Assembly (NCBI RefSeq): GCF_049701175.1
Contig: NZ_JBNATW010000043.1
Span: 1-14,081, forward strand
Direction: 5' to 3'
Origin: Thermovenabulum sp049701175
GTDB lineage: Bacteria > Bacillota > Thermosediminibacteria > Thermosediminibacterales > Thermosediminibacteraceae
DNA length: 14,081 nt
Shown here: piece by piece, positions 5,979 to 13,954 of the stretch
Numbering within the stretch: position 1 is the first letter of the stretch
How the letters are laid out: each line of letters begins with the position of its first letter
Translations under genes and position numbers: made by a program
The notes under the pieces: generated by a model
Told to the model about the DNA's origin: nothing
Seen by the model: only the letters and a program-made list of their open reading frames with translations
Database searches by the model: none

Positions 5979-7151
5979 TTACTCAAAGTTCCCTTTTACA
6001 ATTATTTCTTTGTTTTTTACCATGCATCTTCCTTTTGCAAATACATATTCAATATCCAAATCTTCATTCAAAACGACTATATCTGCATCGCTTCCTTTTT
6101 GCAGTGTCCCCTTTTTCGGATATATTTTTAGAGACTTCGCAGGATTTTGCGTAATAATCTTTAATGCATCGGTAAGGGATAATCCTTCTTTAAAGACGAG
6201 GTCTTTGAACTCTTTGTAAAGGGAGTAGGGTTTTGCGACTGTCAGCCCTATAAAATTTCCTTTTTCATCGAAAATCGGCATGCTGCCATTTCCATCAGAA
6301 CTCATAGTAATATTTTCTACAGGGACTCCCATTTCAATACAGTATTTTATGGCCCTCGAAGGTTTTATCGATTTTTCTTCCTTGCCCACAGGGCCTACAC
6401 TGGATGTAATGTCTATTATTCCGCCCATTTTTGCAAATCTTATGCCATCTTCCAAAAGGTTTGGATTTCTATTAATATGCGTAGGTGTAAACTGAGTTAT
6501 GGGTATTTCCGTTTCTTCAATTATTTCAAAAATCATGCCCAGTTTTTCTTTTCCGTCACCAACGTGGAGGTGGACAACTCCAGCCTTTCCGCTGAGCATT
6601 CCCCCAACCCTTGCCTCTGAAGCAAGTTTTTTTATATCTTCTTTACTGGGCTGGGCAGAGCGGTGGTCGGATATTGCAATTTCCCCCGCCCCTAACACTT
6701 TATGTATTAAAATGATGTCATCTCTTACACTCCCGGTTATTGTTGGGGTGGGTAGCTGATAGCATCCGGTGTATATGTACGCAGAAATTCCCTCTGATTC
6801 AAGCCCCATTGCTTTAGCAAGGAGAGAAGACATGTGGCGAGTGGTGCCGTCTGTGCCCAAACAACCCACAACAGTTGTAATGCCTGCACTTGTTATATCG
6901 CTCAGCATCACCTCCGGTGTGCGGGATGCAAATCCACCTTCTCCACCACCACCTATAATATGCTCATGTTGGTCGATAAAACCGGGTACCACATATTTCC
7001 CCTTTACATCTATTACCTCCAGCTCTCCGAAACTTTGGCACGGAGAGATGTTTTCATCAATATTTGCTATAATACTTCCCGCAATTAAAATGTCCTTTTT
7101 ACCCATGTCTTCTGGTGAAAATAATCTCCCACCTTTTAAAATTTTAAACAA
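5979..7151 (-). CDS. iadA: Isoaspartyl (beta-aspartyl) dipeptidase
   Basis: Amidohydrolase-fold metallopeptidase that hydrolyses beta-aspartyl dipeptides from damaged proteins. The length (about 390) matches E. coli IadA. Residues are numbered from the GTG at 7160. Metal-site candidates are H65 and H67 (DQHEH), H199 (HLHVGDG), H228 (PTHINRN) and D289 (SSDGNG). R167 (SDHRS), R231 and E74 (GGGGEGGF) match substrate-site positions. E160 in GAGEIAISDHRS takes the place of the carboxylated lysine of E. coli IadA. Start choice: the GTG at 7158-7160 overlaps the Shine-Dalgarno GGAGG (7160-7164), leaving no spacer, whereas the in-frame TTG at 7149-7151 has eight bases of spacing; I prefer the TTG. 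The gene follows the antiporter stop by only a few bases, so the two are co-transcribed, apparently from the sigma-54 promoter. The transporter may supply dipeptide substrates or expel the products; that is inference. Confidence 0.93.
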   Translation of the reverse strand: MFKILKGGRLFSPEDMGKKDILIAGSIIANIDENISPCQSFGELEVIDVKGKYVVPGFIDQHEHIIGGGGEGGFASRTPEVMLSDITSAGITTVVGCLGTDGTTRHMSSLLAKAMGLESEGISAYIYTGCYQLPTPTITGSVRDDIILIHKVLGAGEIAISDHRSAQPSKEDIKKLASEARVGGMLSGKAGVVHLHVGDGKEKLGMIFEIIEETEIPITQFTPTHINRNPNLLEDGIRFAKMGGIIDITSSVGPVGKEEKSIKPSRAIKYCIEMGVPVENITMSSDGNGSMPIFDEKGNFIGLTVAKPYSLYKEFKDLVFKEGLSLTDALKIITQNPAKSLKIYPKKGTLQKGSDADIVVLNEDLDIEYVFAKGRCMVKNKEIIVKGNFE

Positions 7152-7167
7152 TTCATGCACCTCCGGT

Positions 7168-8568
7168 TTAATTTTTTTCTTTCCATATGGCCTTACCGGT
7201 ATAGCCGTAAATCCATGCGATAATAAACCCGAGATAACACATAATTGCCCATGGAGCGTAAGATTGCGTTGGTACTCCTAAGGTTGCCGTCATATAAACA
7301 CCTGCAGCACTCCAAGGTATCAGCGGAACTACTACAGTTCCCGAATCTTCAGTAGTTCTCGAAAGAACATTTAACTTTATTTTGTATTCTTTGAAAACAG
7401 GTTGGTATATTCTTCCAGGAACAATTATGCTGAGATATGAATTGCCAGTAACAAGACCTGTAATAATACCCGTTAACGAAGTAGACAGTATAAGATTTCC
7501 CACTTTCCCTTTTATGAAGGAATCTTTAATAGTATCGAGGATTTTCCCAAGCATTCCTGTATACTCCATTTCACCTGCAAAGATATATGCCATAAAAACC
7601 GTTGCTATAGAAGATACCATACTTGTAATTCCGCCACGATTTAAAAGTTTATCTAACTCGGGAATGGGTGTTTTAAAATTGCCGCCGCTATACATTGCAG
7701 TAATTACTTCTTTAAAACCGGCACCCTGGACCGTTAATGCTAATACCATAGCAATTACAGTACCAATCCATAATGCAGGTATGCTTGGAACCTTTTTATA
7801 GGACAAATAAAATACAACAATCGGAGGCAGCAAAAGTACCGGATTAAGTCTAAATGTTGCGGCGATACCATCTAGCAACTGGTTTATCTTTGTATAATCA
7901 ATATTTCCAGATATTTTAAAACTAAAAATCTGATAAATTATAAGAGATATAATAAAAGCTGGTAAAGTAGTCCATAACATAGATTTAATATGATCAAAAA
8001 TGTCTACTTCCGCAGTTGCTGCTGCTAAAATGGTTGTATCAGAAATAGGACTCAATTTATCCCCAAGGTAAGAACCCACCACTATAGCACCTGCTGCAAT
8101 GCCGAGTGGTATCCCCAAACCATAAGCTACTCCCATCAGCGCGACCCCTAAGGTTGCAGCAGTTCCCCAGGATGTTCCAGTCATAATTGAAGATATTGAA
8201 CAAAGTATAGTAGCTGAAACAAGAAACGTTTTGGGGCTCAAAATTTGAAGACCGAGGTAAATAAAGTAGGGTATTGTCCCAGAAATTAGCCAGGCACCTA
8301 CCAGTGGACCCACCATCATCAATATAAGAATTGCTCCCATTGCTCTGTCAATAGTAGGCCTGATGCCATTGTTTAATAATTCTTCCCACGAATAACCAAG
8401 ATAAAATACGCTAATAAATGTAACAAACATGGAAATTAAAAGGAGCATGATGGCTGCATTTGCTCGGAGGATTCCAACTCCGTACACCAGAAGAACGATA
8501 GCAAAAATAATCGGTAAAAGTGAAATACCTAAGGAAGGTTGCCTTTTGGTTTTTTGATTCATTCTCAT
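7168..8568 (-). CDS. NhaC-family Na+/H+ (or substrate/cation) antiporter
   Basis: A 466-residue inner-membrane transporter with about 11-12 hydrophobic segments. The NhaC signature is clear: GTSWGTAATLGVALMG (about 131-146) and YLGDKLSPISDTTILAAATA (about 167-186). The family includes Na+/H+ antiporters and the malate:Na+/lactate:H+ antiporter MleN, so the real substrate may be an organic anion or amino acid. Being co-transcribed with iadA and placed after a sigma-54 activator and promoter argues for a catabolic substrate over general sodium homeostasis; this is inference. Start: the ATG at 8568 touches the GGGGGG site, while the ATG two codons later (8562) has normal spacing and may be the real one. 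Confidence 0.9.
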   Translation of the reverse strand: MRMNQKTKRQPSLGISLLPIIFAIVLLVYGVGILRANAAIMLLLISMFVTFISVFYLGYSWEELLNNGIRPTIDRAMGAILILMMVGPLVGAWLISGTIPYFIYLGLQILSPKTFLVSATILCSISSIMTGTSWGTAATLGVALMGVAYGLGIPLGIAAGAIVVGSYLGDKLSPISDTTILAAATAEVDIFDHIKSMLWTTLPAFIISLIIYQIFSFKISGNIDYTKINQLLDGIAATFRLNPVLLLPPIVVFYLSYKKVPSIPALWIGTVIAMVLALTVQGAGFKEVITAMYSGGNFKTPIPELDKLLNRGGITSMVSSIATVFMAYIFAGEMEYTGMLGKILDTIKDSFIKGKVGNLILSTSLTGIITGLVTGNSYLSIIVPGRIYQPVFKEYKIKLNVLSRTTEDSGTVVVPLIPWSAAGVYMTATLGVPTQSYAPWAIMCYLGFIIAWIYGYTGKAIWKEKN

Positions 8569-8611
8569 CCCCCCAATTATTAATTAATTATTTTTCAATA
8601 AAAACTTTTTT

Positions 8612-8626
8612 GCAATATTTGTGCCA
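8612..8626 (-). promoter_or_regulatory. Sigma-54 (-24/-12) promoter of the antiporter-iadA operon
   Basis: On the minus strand the bases read TGGCAC-AAATA-TTGC, an exact match to the sigma-54 consensus TGGCAC-N5-TTGC, with the -24 GG and -12 GC correctly spaced. Transcription should begin near 8600, about 32-38 bases before the antiporter start. The gene immediately upstream encodes a sigma-54 activator, which makes a cognate pair likely. Confidence 0.88.
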
Positions 8627-8689
8627 GGTTAGTCATTTGTCAGTATTAAATTTAAACTCGGATTTTTCTCGTGTTATAAAATAGAAAAA

Positions 8690-8731
8690 TTTTTAAAAAA
8701 AATAAAAGGGAAGATTAGATTTCTCCCTTTT
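8690..8731 (-). terminator. Rho-independent terminator of the sigma-54 activator gene
   Basis: An 8-bp stem (8704-8711 with 8724-8731, AAAAGGGA / TCCCTTTT) is followed on the minus strand by a long T-rich tract (A-rich 8690-8707 on the plus strand). It separates the activator gene from the sigma-54 promoter, so the antiporter operon is probably not fed by read-through. Confidence 0.75.
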
Positions 8732-8755
8732 TCACCCTTTTAATCCCTTTATCCC
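8725..8755. repeat. Four phased CCCTTT-type repeats
   Basis: CCC triplets followed by T-runs occur at 8725, 8735, 8745 and 8753 (spacings 10, 10 and 8 bases), so three are one helical turn apart on one face of the DNA. They lie about 100-130 bases upstream of the sigma-54 promoter, a usual distance for activator sites, but the first also forms part of the terminator stem. They may simply be low-complexity sequence. Confidence 0.4.
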
Positions 8756-8787
8756 TTTTTAATACTATAAAAACAGACTTCTAATGT

Positions 8788-10815
8788 TTAATTAAATGTA
8801 ATAGACTTTATTTGTGCAATACCTTTTGAAAGTATTTCTATGCCTTTGACCCCTCTGTTTACTTTAATTAAACCATTTTTTATCATCTCATTTATTATTT
8901 TTCTCACTCTGCTCTCTGGTATCCCAGTTTTTCTTGAAAGGGATCTACGACCTATTGGCCGACCTTCTTTATTAGCACAGGCAATCTCCCGTAATATTTT
9001 TATTGCATCATCGTCCTTTTTTCTATCCTCAACAACTTCAAACCATTGTTCTTCCTTTATTTGCAATTCCTCAGGTAAAATTGAACAATCAGGAATCTTA
9101 TCTGGAGAGACATTTACTAAATACTCAACCACATTTTGAAGCTCCCGGATATTACCCGGCCAGTCATATTTTAAAAACACATTTTTTATTTTCTCAAAGT
9201 AATCTTTTGCTTTTATCAAAGGTTTTCCTTTAAAAAAATCATTGTAAAATATTTCAGCAAGTTCTAAAATATCATGTTTTCTTTCCCTTAACGGAGGAAG
9301 TCGTAATGGCAGGACATTCAGTCGATAATAAAGGTCTTCCCTGAATTCACCATTTTCTATCAGCTTTTTTAAATCTTTATTAGTCGCAGAAATCACCCTT
9401 ACATCTATAGGAATTACCTTGGAACTGCCTATGCGGCGGATCTGTTTTTCTTGCAACACCCTTAAAAGTCTTACCTGAAAAGATAAAGGAGCATCTCCTA
9501 TTTCGTCTAAAAAAATAGTCCCACCATGAGCTTGTTCAAAAAGACCAGGCATTCCGCCTTTTTTTGCACCAGTAAAGGCTCCTTCTTCATATCCGAAAAG
9601 TTCGCTTTCCAATAAGCTTTCTGGTAATGCTGCAAAATTCACAGCTACAAATGGTCCCCTTCTCCTTGGAGATGCATTATGAATTGCTTGAGCAAAAAGC
9701 TCTTTGCCTGTCCCGCTTTCCCCTTGAATCAATATAGGAGAAGAAGATTTAGCTATCTTCTTTGCCAGTTCCTTAGTTTCTTTAATAATTTCACTGATCC
9801 CAGCTATATTGTCAAAAGTATAGCGAGCAAAGTGTTCATGACTGCGCAGTTTCCTGCGGAGTTCTTCTTCAAGCCGTTGGATTTCGGTTACATCCTTTAT
9901 TGTATATACAGTGCCAATTGATTTATGATTTTCTTTTATCTCCGAACTGTTTATGACTACATATTTATCGTTTATTTTAACAAATTTTTCTCCGCCGGCA
10001 TAATCACCTTTAAGCACTGATAGAATTTCTCTTCCATCCGATGTATTTTTTAAATTTTTATTAATCATTTCTTCGCTGCAAACGCCAAATATTTCTTCTG
10101 CAATAGGATTAAATACTGTCAAATTTTCTTGCTCATCCATTGCTATGATTCCATCATGAACGGTATTTATGATTGTTTGAAGCTGTTTTTTCATATTGCT
10201 GTTTAAATCAGCCATATGTTTTATTCTTTTTATCAGATCGATTATTTCTTTAATATATCTTGCCGAAAGGAGATTTGCTTTTTCGTCCAGTAGTTCAAGA
10301 GCCTTCAAAATTTCTACAAGGGTAGTAAAGTCTATATTTCGGGTCTTTATATCTATTACTTTCTCCACGCAATCCGGTATTAGCTCCAGTTCACCGGGTG
10401 TAACCGCTATCTTTAGCTTTGGATATTCCTTTATCTCTGGATAATAAGGAAAATAGTTTATATGGTCTATACCCAATGCCTTTAATAAAGAGATTGTTTC
10501 AAAGGTAGTATTCAAAAGGTCATTAACTAAAAGAACATCGGTTCCTGCTGGAATTTCCAGTAGTTTATCTATTTCATGATAATTTAAAGACCGTCGCGCT
10601 ATAATAACAGGGCATTCAGGATTTACATATTTTTTTGCCTCATTATAAACTATTTTGCTTGAAATCACAATTAAATTATCCGTAATATTATCCTTTATAT
10701 TGCCATCAACATAAAAACTTCTTATTTTAACCTTATCCCCTATTAAATCTTTTAATTGGCGTTCTAAGGCTTCACAGGTATTTTTGCCCTTGGTTATTAA
10801 TGTTATACTCTTCAT
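8788..10815 (-). CDS. Sigma-54-dependent transcriptional activator (PAS, AAA+, winged-helix-like DNA-binding end)
   Basis: A 675-residue bacterial enhancer-binding protein. Residues 1-200 form an alpha/beta region I cannot assign; the general look resembles the two-lobed sensory ends of PrpR-type regulators. A PAS domain follows at about 210-315 (TVHDGIIAMDEQ, VFNPIAEEIFG), then the AAA+ domain at about 333-570. It has Walker A GESGTGKE (365-372), the sigma-54 contact loop GAFTGA (412-417), Walker B GGTIFLDEIGD (431-441), REDLYYRLN (492-500) and DWPGNIREL (551-559). The C-terminus (about 602-665) does not look like the usual short Fis-type helix-turn-helix. It reads as a winged helix, with RRSLSRKTGIPESRVRKI and then NEMIKNGLIKVNRG. 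The ATG has AAGGAGAA seven bases upstream. No phospho-receiver domain is evident, so a metabolite probably controls it. The expected target is the adjacent -24/-12 promoter and the antiporter-iadA operon. Confidence 0.94.
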   Translation of the reverse strand: MKSITLITKGKNTCEALERQLKDLIGDKVKIRSFYVDGNIKDNITDNLIVISSKIVYNEAKKYVNPECPVIIARRSLNYHEIDKLLEIPAGTDVLLVNDLLNTTFETISLLKALGIDHINYFPYYPEIKEYPKLKIAVTPGELELIPDCVEKVIDIKTRNIDFTTLVEILKALELLDEKANLLSARYIKEIIDLIKRIKHMADLNSNMKKQLQTIINTVHDGIIAMDEQENLTVFNPIAEEIFGVCSEEMINKNLKNTSDGREILSVLKGDYAGGEKFVKINDKYVVINSSEIKENHKSIGTVYTIKDVTEIQRLEEELRRKLRSHEHFARYTFDNIAGISEIIKETKELAKKIAKSSSPILIQGESGTGKELFAQAIHNASPRRRGPFVAVNFAALPESLLESELFGYEEGAFTGAKKGGMPGLFEQAHGGTIFLDEIGDAPLSFQVRLLRVLQEKQIRRIGSSKVIPIDVRVISATNKDLKKLIENGEFREDLYYRLNVLPLRLPPLRERKHDILELAEIFYNDFFKGKPLIKAKDYFEKIKNVFLKYDWPGNIRELQNVVEYLVNVSPDKIPDCSILPEELQIKEEQWFEVVEDRKKDDDAIKILREIACANKEGRPIGRRSLSRKTGIPESRVRKIINEMIKNGLIKVNRGVKGIEILSKGIAQIKSITFN

Positions 10816-10910
10816 TGCACAATTCTCCTTAAATCAAAACAAATCTTACATGAATTAATTTTTTACTTATTTTTATTCTGCAATGGCATCTTTAATTCCT
10901 TCAAAACATT

Positions 10911-10936
10911 AAAAAAGCTCCTTTTTTCAGGAGCTT
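10911..10936 (-). terminator. Rho-independent terminator of sspI
   Basis: An 8-bp perfect stem (10915-10922 with 10929-10936, AAGCTCCT / AGGAGCTT) and six-base loop is followed on the minus strand by a run of T (A-run 10911-10916). It starts five bases after the sspI stop codon. The rest of the spacer to the activator gene (10816-10910) is A/T-rich, with no promoter I would call. Confidence 0.92.
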
Positions 10937-10941
10937 ATAAG

Positions 10942-11154
10942 TTATCTTTTATTTATCTCGCTCATTATTTTATCCATTATACTTTTCTTTTCTTCGTCTG
11001 TTGACTTTTTCCATACAACCTCAAATAAAACACCCATCCCAGGAAGGGCATCATCTTCTTTTTCTTCTATTGTTTCTCTAATATAGCCTTCAACTTCTTC
11101 ACGTGTGCTGCCAGCAAGGTTTTTCATCACAAGGTTTCTTATGTCAAATTGCAT
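10942..11154 (-). CDS. sspI: Small acid-soluble spore protein SspI
   Basis: A 70-residue protein that matches the SspI family in length and pattern. It shows the N-terminal DIRNLVMKNLAG block, a central helix REEVEGYIRETIEE, and the conserved LPGMGVLFEVVWKKS (about 37-51), then a charged C-terminal helix. Compared from memory with Bacillus subtilis SspI (71 residues), the LPGxGVLFEVxW core is the same. SspI is made in the forespore and packed in the spore core. It is monocistronic, with AGGAGG seven bases before the ATG and a strong terminator. A forespore sigma factor is expected. GGTAAAAT upstream resembles a sigma-F/G -10, but I find no correctly spaced -35, so I do not annotate a promoter. 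This gene is the best evidence that the organism forms endospores. Confidence 0.9.
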   Translation of the reverse strand: MQFDIRNLVMKNLAGSTREEVEGYIRETIEEKEDDALPGMGVLFEVVWKKSTDEEKKSIMDKIMSEINKR

Positions 11155-11232
11155 GCACCATCCTCCTTTTTTTGATTTTTCTTTTTTATTTTACCCAATA
11201 AATTAATTTTTCTATAAACAACTTAATACAAA

Positions 11233-11260
11233 AAAAGCAGGCATATTAACGCCTGCTTTT
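11233..11260 (-). terminator. Rho-independent terminator of the malic enzyme-fumarase operon
   Basis: A 10-bp perfect stem (11233-11242 with 11251-11260, AAAAGCAGGC / GCCTGCTTTT) and eight-base loop is followed on the minus strand by a T-run (A-run 11230-11236). The stem overlaps the stop codon of the fumarase beta gene (11259-11261). Confidence 0.93.
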
Positions 11261-11816
11261 ATATTCGCCTATACTTAAAAGGTTCAATCTCGTATAGATT
11301 ATTTCCCTCCGAATCGATAACCACAACTGCTGGGAAATTCTCTACGTAGAAACGATGGATAGCTTCTGTACCAAGGTCTTCGAATGCTACAACTTCTACT
11401 TTTTTGATGCTCCTGGCTATAAGTGCGGCTGCTCCTCCCACAGCACCAAAATAAACAGCACCGTATTTCTTCATGGCTTCTATTACTTCATGGGATCGTG
11501 ACCCTTTACCTATCATACCCTTAAGGCCGATTTCAAGCAAGGGAATAGTATAGGAATCCATCCTACCGCTTGTAGTGGGACCTGCAGGTCCAGAAGCATA
11601 ACCCGGCTTAGCAGGAGCAGGCCCAACATAATATATTATTTGACCGTTTAAATTCACAGGTAACTCTTCACCTTTCTTTATCATTTCAATCATTCTTTTG
11701 TGTGCTGCATCCCTTGCAGTATAGACTATCCCATTTATCAGTACATTGTCACCAGCCCTCAATTTCCTTACTTCTCTTTCAGTAAGAGGAGCACTTATGC
11801 TAATAATATCGCCCAT
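11259..11816 (-). CDS. fumB: Class I fumarate hydratase, beta subunit
   Basis: A 185-residue C-terminal (swivelling) domain subunit of the two-subunit iron-sulfur fumarase, which with the alpha subunit interconverts fumarate and malate. Family features include LRAGDNVLINGIVYTARDAAHKR (split here as LRAGDNVLING and VYTARDAAHKR), YVGPAPAKPG with GPTTSGRMD (about 63-87), IGKGSRS (about 102-108) and YGAVYFGAVGGAAAL (about 118-132). The gene lies 14 bases after the alpha subunit with its own GGGGGAG site. Tartrate dehydratase beta is a close relative and cannot be fully excluded. Adjacency to malic enzyme makes fumarase the likely activity. The symbol follows two-subunit fumarase use in Clostridia, not the fused E. 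coli FumB. Confidence 0.92.
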   Translation of the reverse strand: MGDIISISAPLTEREVRKLRAGDNVLINGIVYTARDAAHKRMIEMIKKGEELPVNLNGQIIYYVGPAPAKPGYASGPAGPTTSGRMDSYTIPLLEIGLKGMIGKGSRSHEVIEAMKKYGAVYFGAVGGAAALIARSIKKVEVVAFEDLGTEAIHRFYVENFPAVVVIDSEGNNLYEIEPFKYRRI

Positions 11817-11830
11817 TCTTTCTCCCCCTT

Positions 11831-12676
11831 TTAAATAACGGTTTCTGCATGACGATTAGCATGGCAGCATATATTTACTGCTACAGGAAGCCCTGCTATG
11901 TGTGTAGGATAATATTCTATATTTACCGCAAGTGCTGTAATTCTCCCACCAAGACCTCCGGGTCCTATCCCTGACATGTTTATCATTTCAAGAATTTCCT
12001 TTTCCAGGCTTGCATATCTTTCATCAGGATGTCGCTGGTCAAGAGGTCTGAGTAGAGCCTTTTTAGACAGAAGAGCAGCCTTTTCCATAGTACCCCCTAT
12101 TCCCACACCCACTACTATAGGCGGGCAAGGATTGGGACCAGCCTTTAGCACTGTTTCCACCACAAAATCTTTTACACCTTTTACCCCTTCCGCGGGTGTT
12201 AGCATCTTTAAAGCACTCATGTTTTCACTGCCGAATCCTTTAGGTGCCGCTATCAACCTAATCCTGTCACCTTTCACAATTTCGACATAAACAATGGCGG
12301 GCGTATTGTCCTTTGTATTTTTACGGTCAAATAGCGGGTCTACCACCACCGATTTTCTCAGATAACCCTGTTCGTAAGCCTCCCTTACCCCGGCATTTAT
12401 TGCCTCATTAAAATCACCATCTACAATATGAACATCCTGTCCAAGCTCGACGAAAAGCACAGCCATTCCTGTATCCTGGCAGATTGCTATATTTTCCTCT
12501 TTAGCTATATCAGCATTTTTTATAATCTGTTCTAGTACATTTTTGCCGATTTCTGATTCCTCGCGTTCTTTTGCATCTAAAAGTTTTTTATAAAGGTCCA
12601 TACTTATAACATAATTTGCCTTTATAAAAAGATCCCTTACAGCTTCTTTTATAATTTCAGCTTTTATATTTCTCAC
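11831..12676 (-). CDS. fumA: Class I fumarate hydratase, alpha subunit
   Basis: A 281-residue catalytic iron-sulfur subunit of the two-subunit fumarase (lyase adding water to fumarate to give malate). Likely [4Fe-4S] ligands are C66 (ICQDTG), C184 (NPCPP) and C270 or C271 (NICCHA). PKGFGSENMSALKML (about 145-159) is the usual KGxGSENxS block. GVGIGGTMEKAALLSKKALL (about 190-209) and GPGGLGG (about 238-244) complete the family pattern. The cluster is oxygen-labile, fitting an anaerobe. The start is GTG at 12674-12676, with AAGGAGGG seven bases upstream. It follows the malic enzyme gene by 32 bases and is followed by the beta subunit, so the three form one operon. Confidence 0.93.
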   Translation of the reverse strand: MRNIKAEIIKEAVRDLFIKANYVISMDLYKKLLDAKEREESEIGKNVLEQIIKNADIAKEENIAICQDTGMAVLFVELGQDVHIVDGDFNEAINAGVREAYEQGYLRKSVVVDPLFDRKNTKDNTPAIVYVEIVKGDRIRLIAAPKGFGSENMSALKMLTPAEGVKGVKDFVVETVLKAGPNPCPPIVVGVGIGGTMEKAALLSKKALLRPLDQRHPDERYASLEKEILEMINMSGIGPGGLGGRITALAVNIEYYPTHIAGLPVAVNICCHANRHAETVI

Positions 12677-12708
12677 AATAAAGCCCTCCTTAAAAAACTT
12701 GGGTTAGT

Positions 12709-13920
12709 TCATGTGAGCATCGATTCTTTCAGTTTTTCAGCATCAATGTATGTTCTCGCAACTCCCGTGTTCATAGCAGCTTTCGCAACCTCACATGCAA
12801 CATGAGCTGCTACTCTTTTATCTAAGGCTCTCGGTATGCAGTAATCGGGTGAAAGTTCTTCATCTGTTATAAGTGAAGCTATAGCATGAGCTGCTGCCAG
12901 CTTCATCTCCTCGTTTATCTCCCTCGCTCTAACCTCAAGAGCACCCCTAAAGATGCCAGGAAATGCCAACACATTGTTTATCTGGTTTGGAAAATCTGAT
13001 CGACCTGTGCCTACCACTGCTGCCCCACCTTCTTTTGCCTCATCCGGGAAAATTTCAGGTATAGGATTTGCCATTGCAAAGACGATGGGGTCTTTTGCCA
13101 TAGTTTTTACCATGTCTTTTGTTACAACCCCAGGCCCAGAAACGCCTATGAAAATATCTGCTCCCTTCATAGCATCTGCAAGGTTACCTTTTACTTCACT
13201 CTTATTTGTTATTTCTGAAAGTTCTTCTTTGCTAAAATCCAGGTCTTCCCGACCTTTATAAATGATACCTTTTTTGTCACAAACTATAATATCCTTTACC
13301 CCTGCTTTAAGGAGAAGTTTTGTTATTGCCACTCCGGCGGCTCCAGCACCGCTTATTACTACTTTTACGTCTTTTAAGTCTTTTTTTACAATTTTTAATG
13401 CATTGAGAACTCCGGCCAGCACTACCACTGCAGTACCGTGCTGATCATCATGAAAAACCGGTATATCAAGCTCTTGTTTCAATCTCTTTTCTATCTCAAA
13501 GCATCGCGGTGCAGAAATATCCTCTAAATTAATACCGCCAAAGGTCGGAGCTATACTTTTTATAGTATTGACTATCTCGTCCACGTCTTGAGTGGCAAGG
13601 CAAATAGGGAACGCATCTACATTTGCAAAGGCCTTAAACAACAACGCTTTGCCCTCCATTACAGGCATACCAGCTAAAGAACCTATATTTCCTAGACCTA
13701 GTACCGCAGAACCATCAGTCACAACAGCCACCATTCGACCCTTACATGTGTACCTGTACACCAGCTCTGGATCCTGCTTTATCATCAAGCAGGGTTCGGC
13801 AACCCCCGGCGTGTATGCAAGACTCAAGTCTTTAAAATCCCTCAATGGGACTTTTGAAGTGACTTCGATCTTCCCCCGGTTTTCCTCATGAAGTTTCAAT
13901 GCTTCTTCTTTTATATTCAC
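12709..13920 (-). CDS. Malic enzyme, NAD(P)-dependent (decarboxylating)
   Basis: A 403-residue cytoplasmic enzyme converting malate to pyruvate and CO2 with reduction of NAD(P). Catalytic tyrosine Y36 (YTPGVAEP) and lysine K91 (GKALLFK), metal ligands E133/D134 (LEDISAP) and D158/D159 (FHDDQHGT), and the nucleotide-binding GAGAAG (191-196) are all visible. The length matches the short bacterial type without a phosphotransacetylase extension. The start is GTG (13918-13920), with GGGAGGT seven bases upstream. The stop is TGA. It is the first gene of the malate/fumarate operon, so fumarate can run through malate to pyruvate, or the reverse. NAD versus NADP preference cannot be read safely. Confidence 0.95.
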   Translation of the reverse strand: MNIKEEALKLHEENRGKIEVTSKVPLRDFKDLSLAYTPGVAEPCLMIKQDPELVYRYTCKGRMVAVVTDGSAVLGLGNIGSLAGMPVMEGKALLFKAFANVDAFPICLATQDVDEIVNTIKSIAPTFGGINLEDISAPRCFEIEKRLKQELDIPVFHDDQHGTAVVVLAGVLNALKIVKKDLKDVKVVISGAGAAGVAITKLLLKAGVKDIIVCDKKGIIYKGREDLDFSKEELSEITNKSEVKGNLADAMKGADIFIGVSGPGVVTKDMVKTMAKDPIVFAMANPIPEIFPDEAKEGGAAVVGTGRSDFPNQINNVLAFPGIFRGALEVRAREINEEMKLAAAHAIASLITDEELSPDYCIPRALDKRVAAHVACEVAKAAMNTGVARTYIDAEKLKESMLT

Positions 13921-13954
13921 GTAATATACCTCCCAGAAATATAATTCTTTATTT

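Noticed and set aside
10863..10889. Tiny minus-strand ORF (8 codons, MPLQNKNK) upstream of the sigma-54 activator
   Set aside because: An AAGGA sequence precedes the ATG, but eight codons in A/T-rich DNA are expected by chance, and there is no attenuator structure after it.
11155..11232. Forespore sigma-factor promoter for sspI
   Set aside because: GGTAAAAT fits a sigma-F/G -10, but the nearest -35-like GTTTA is 19 bases away instead of about 15, so the match is not good enough.
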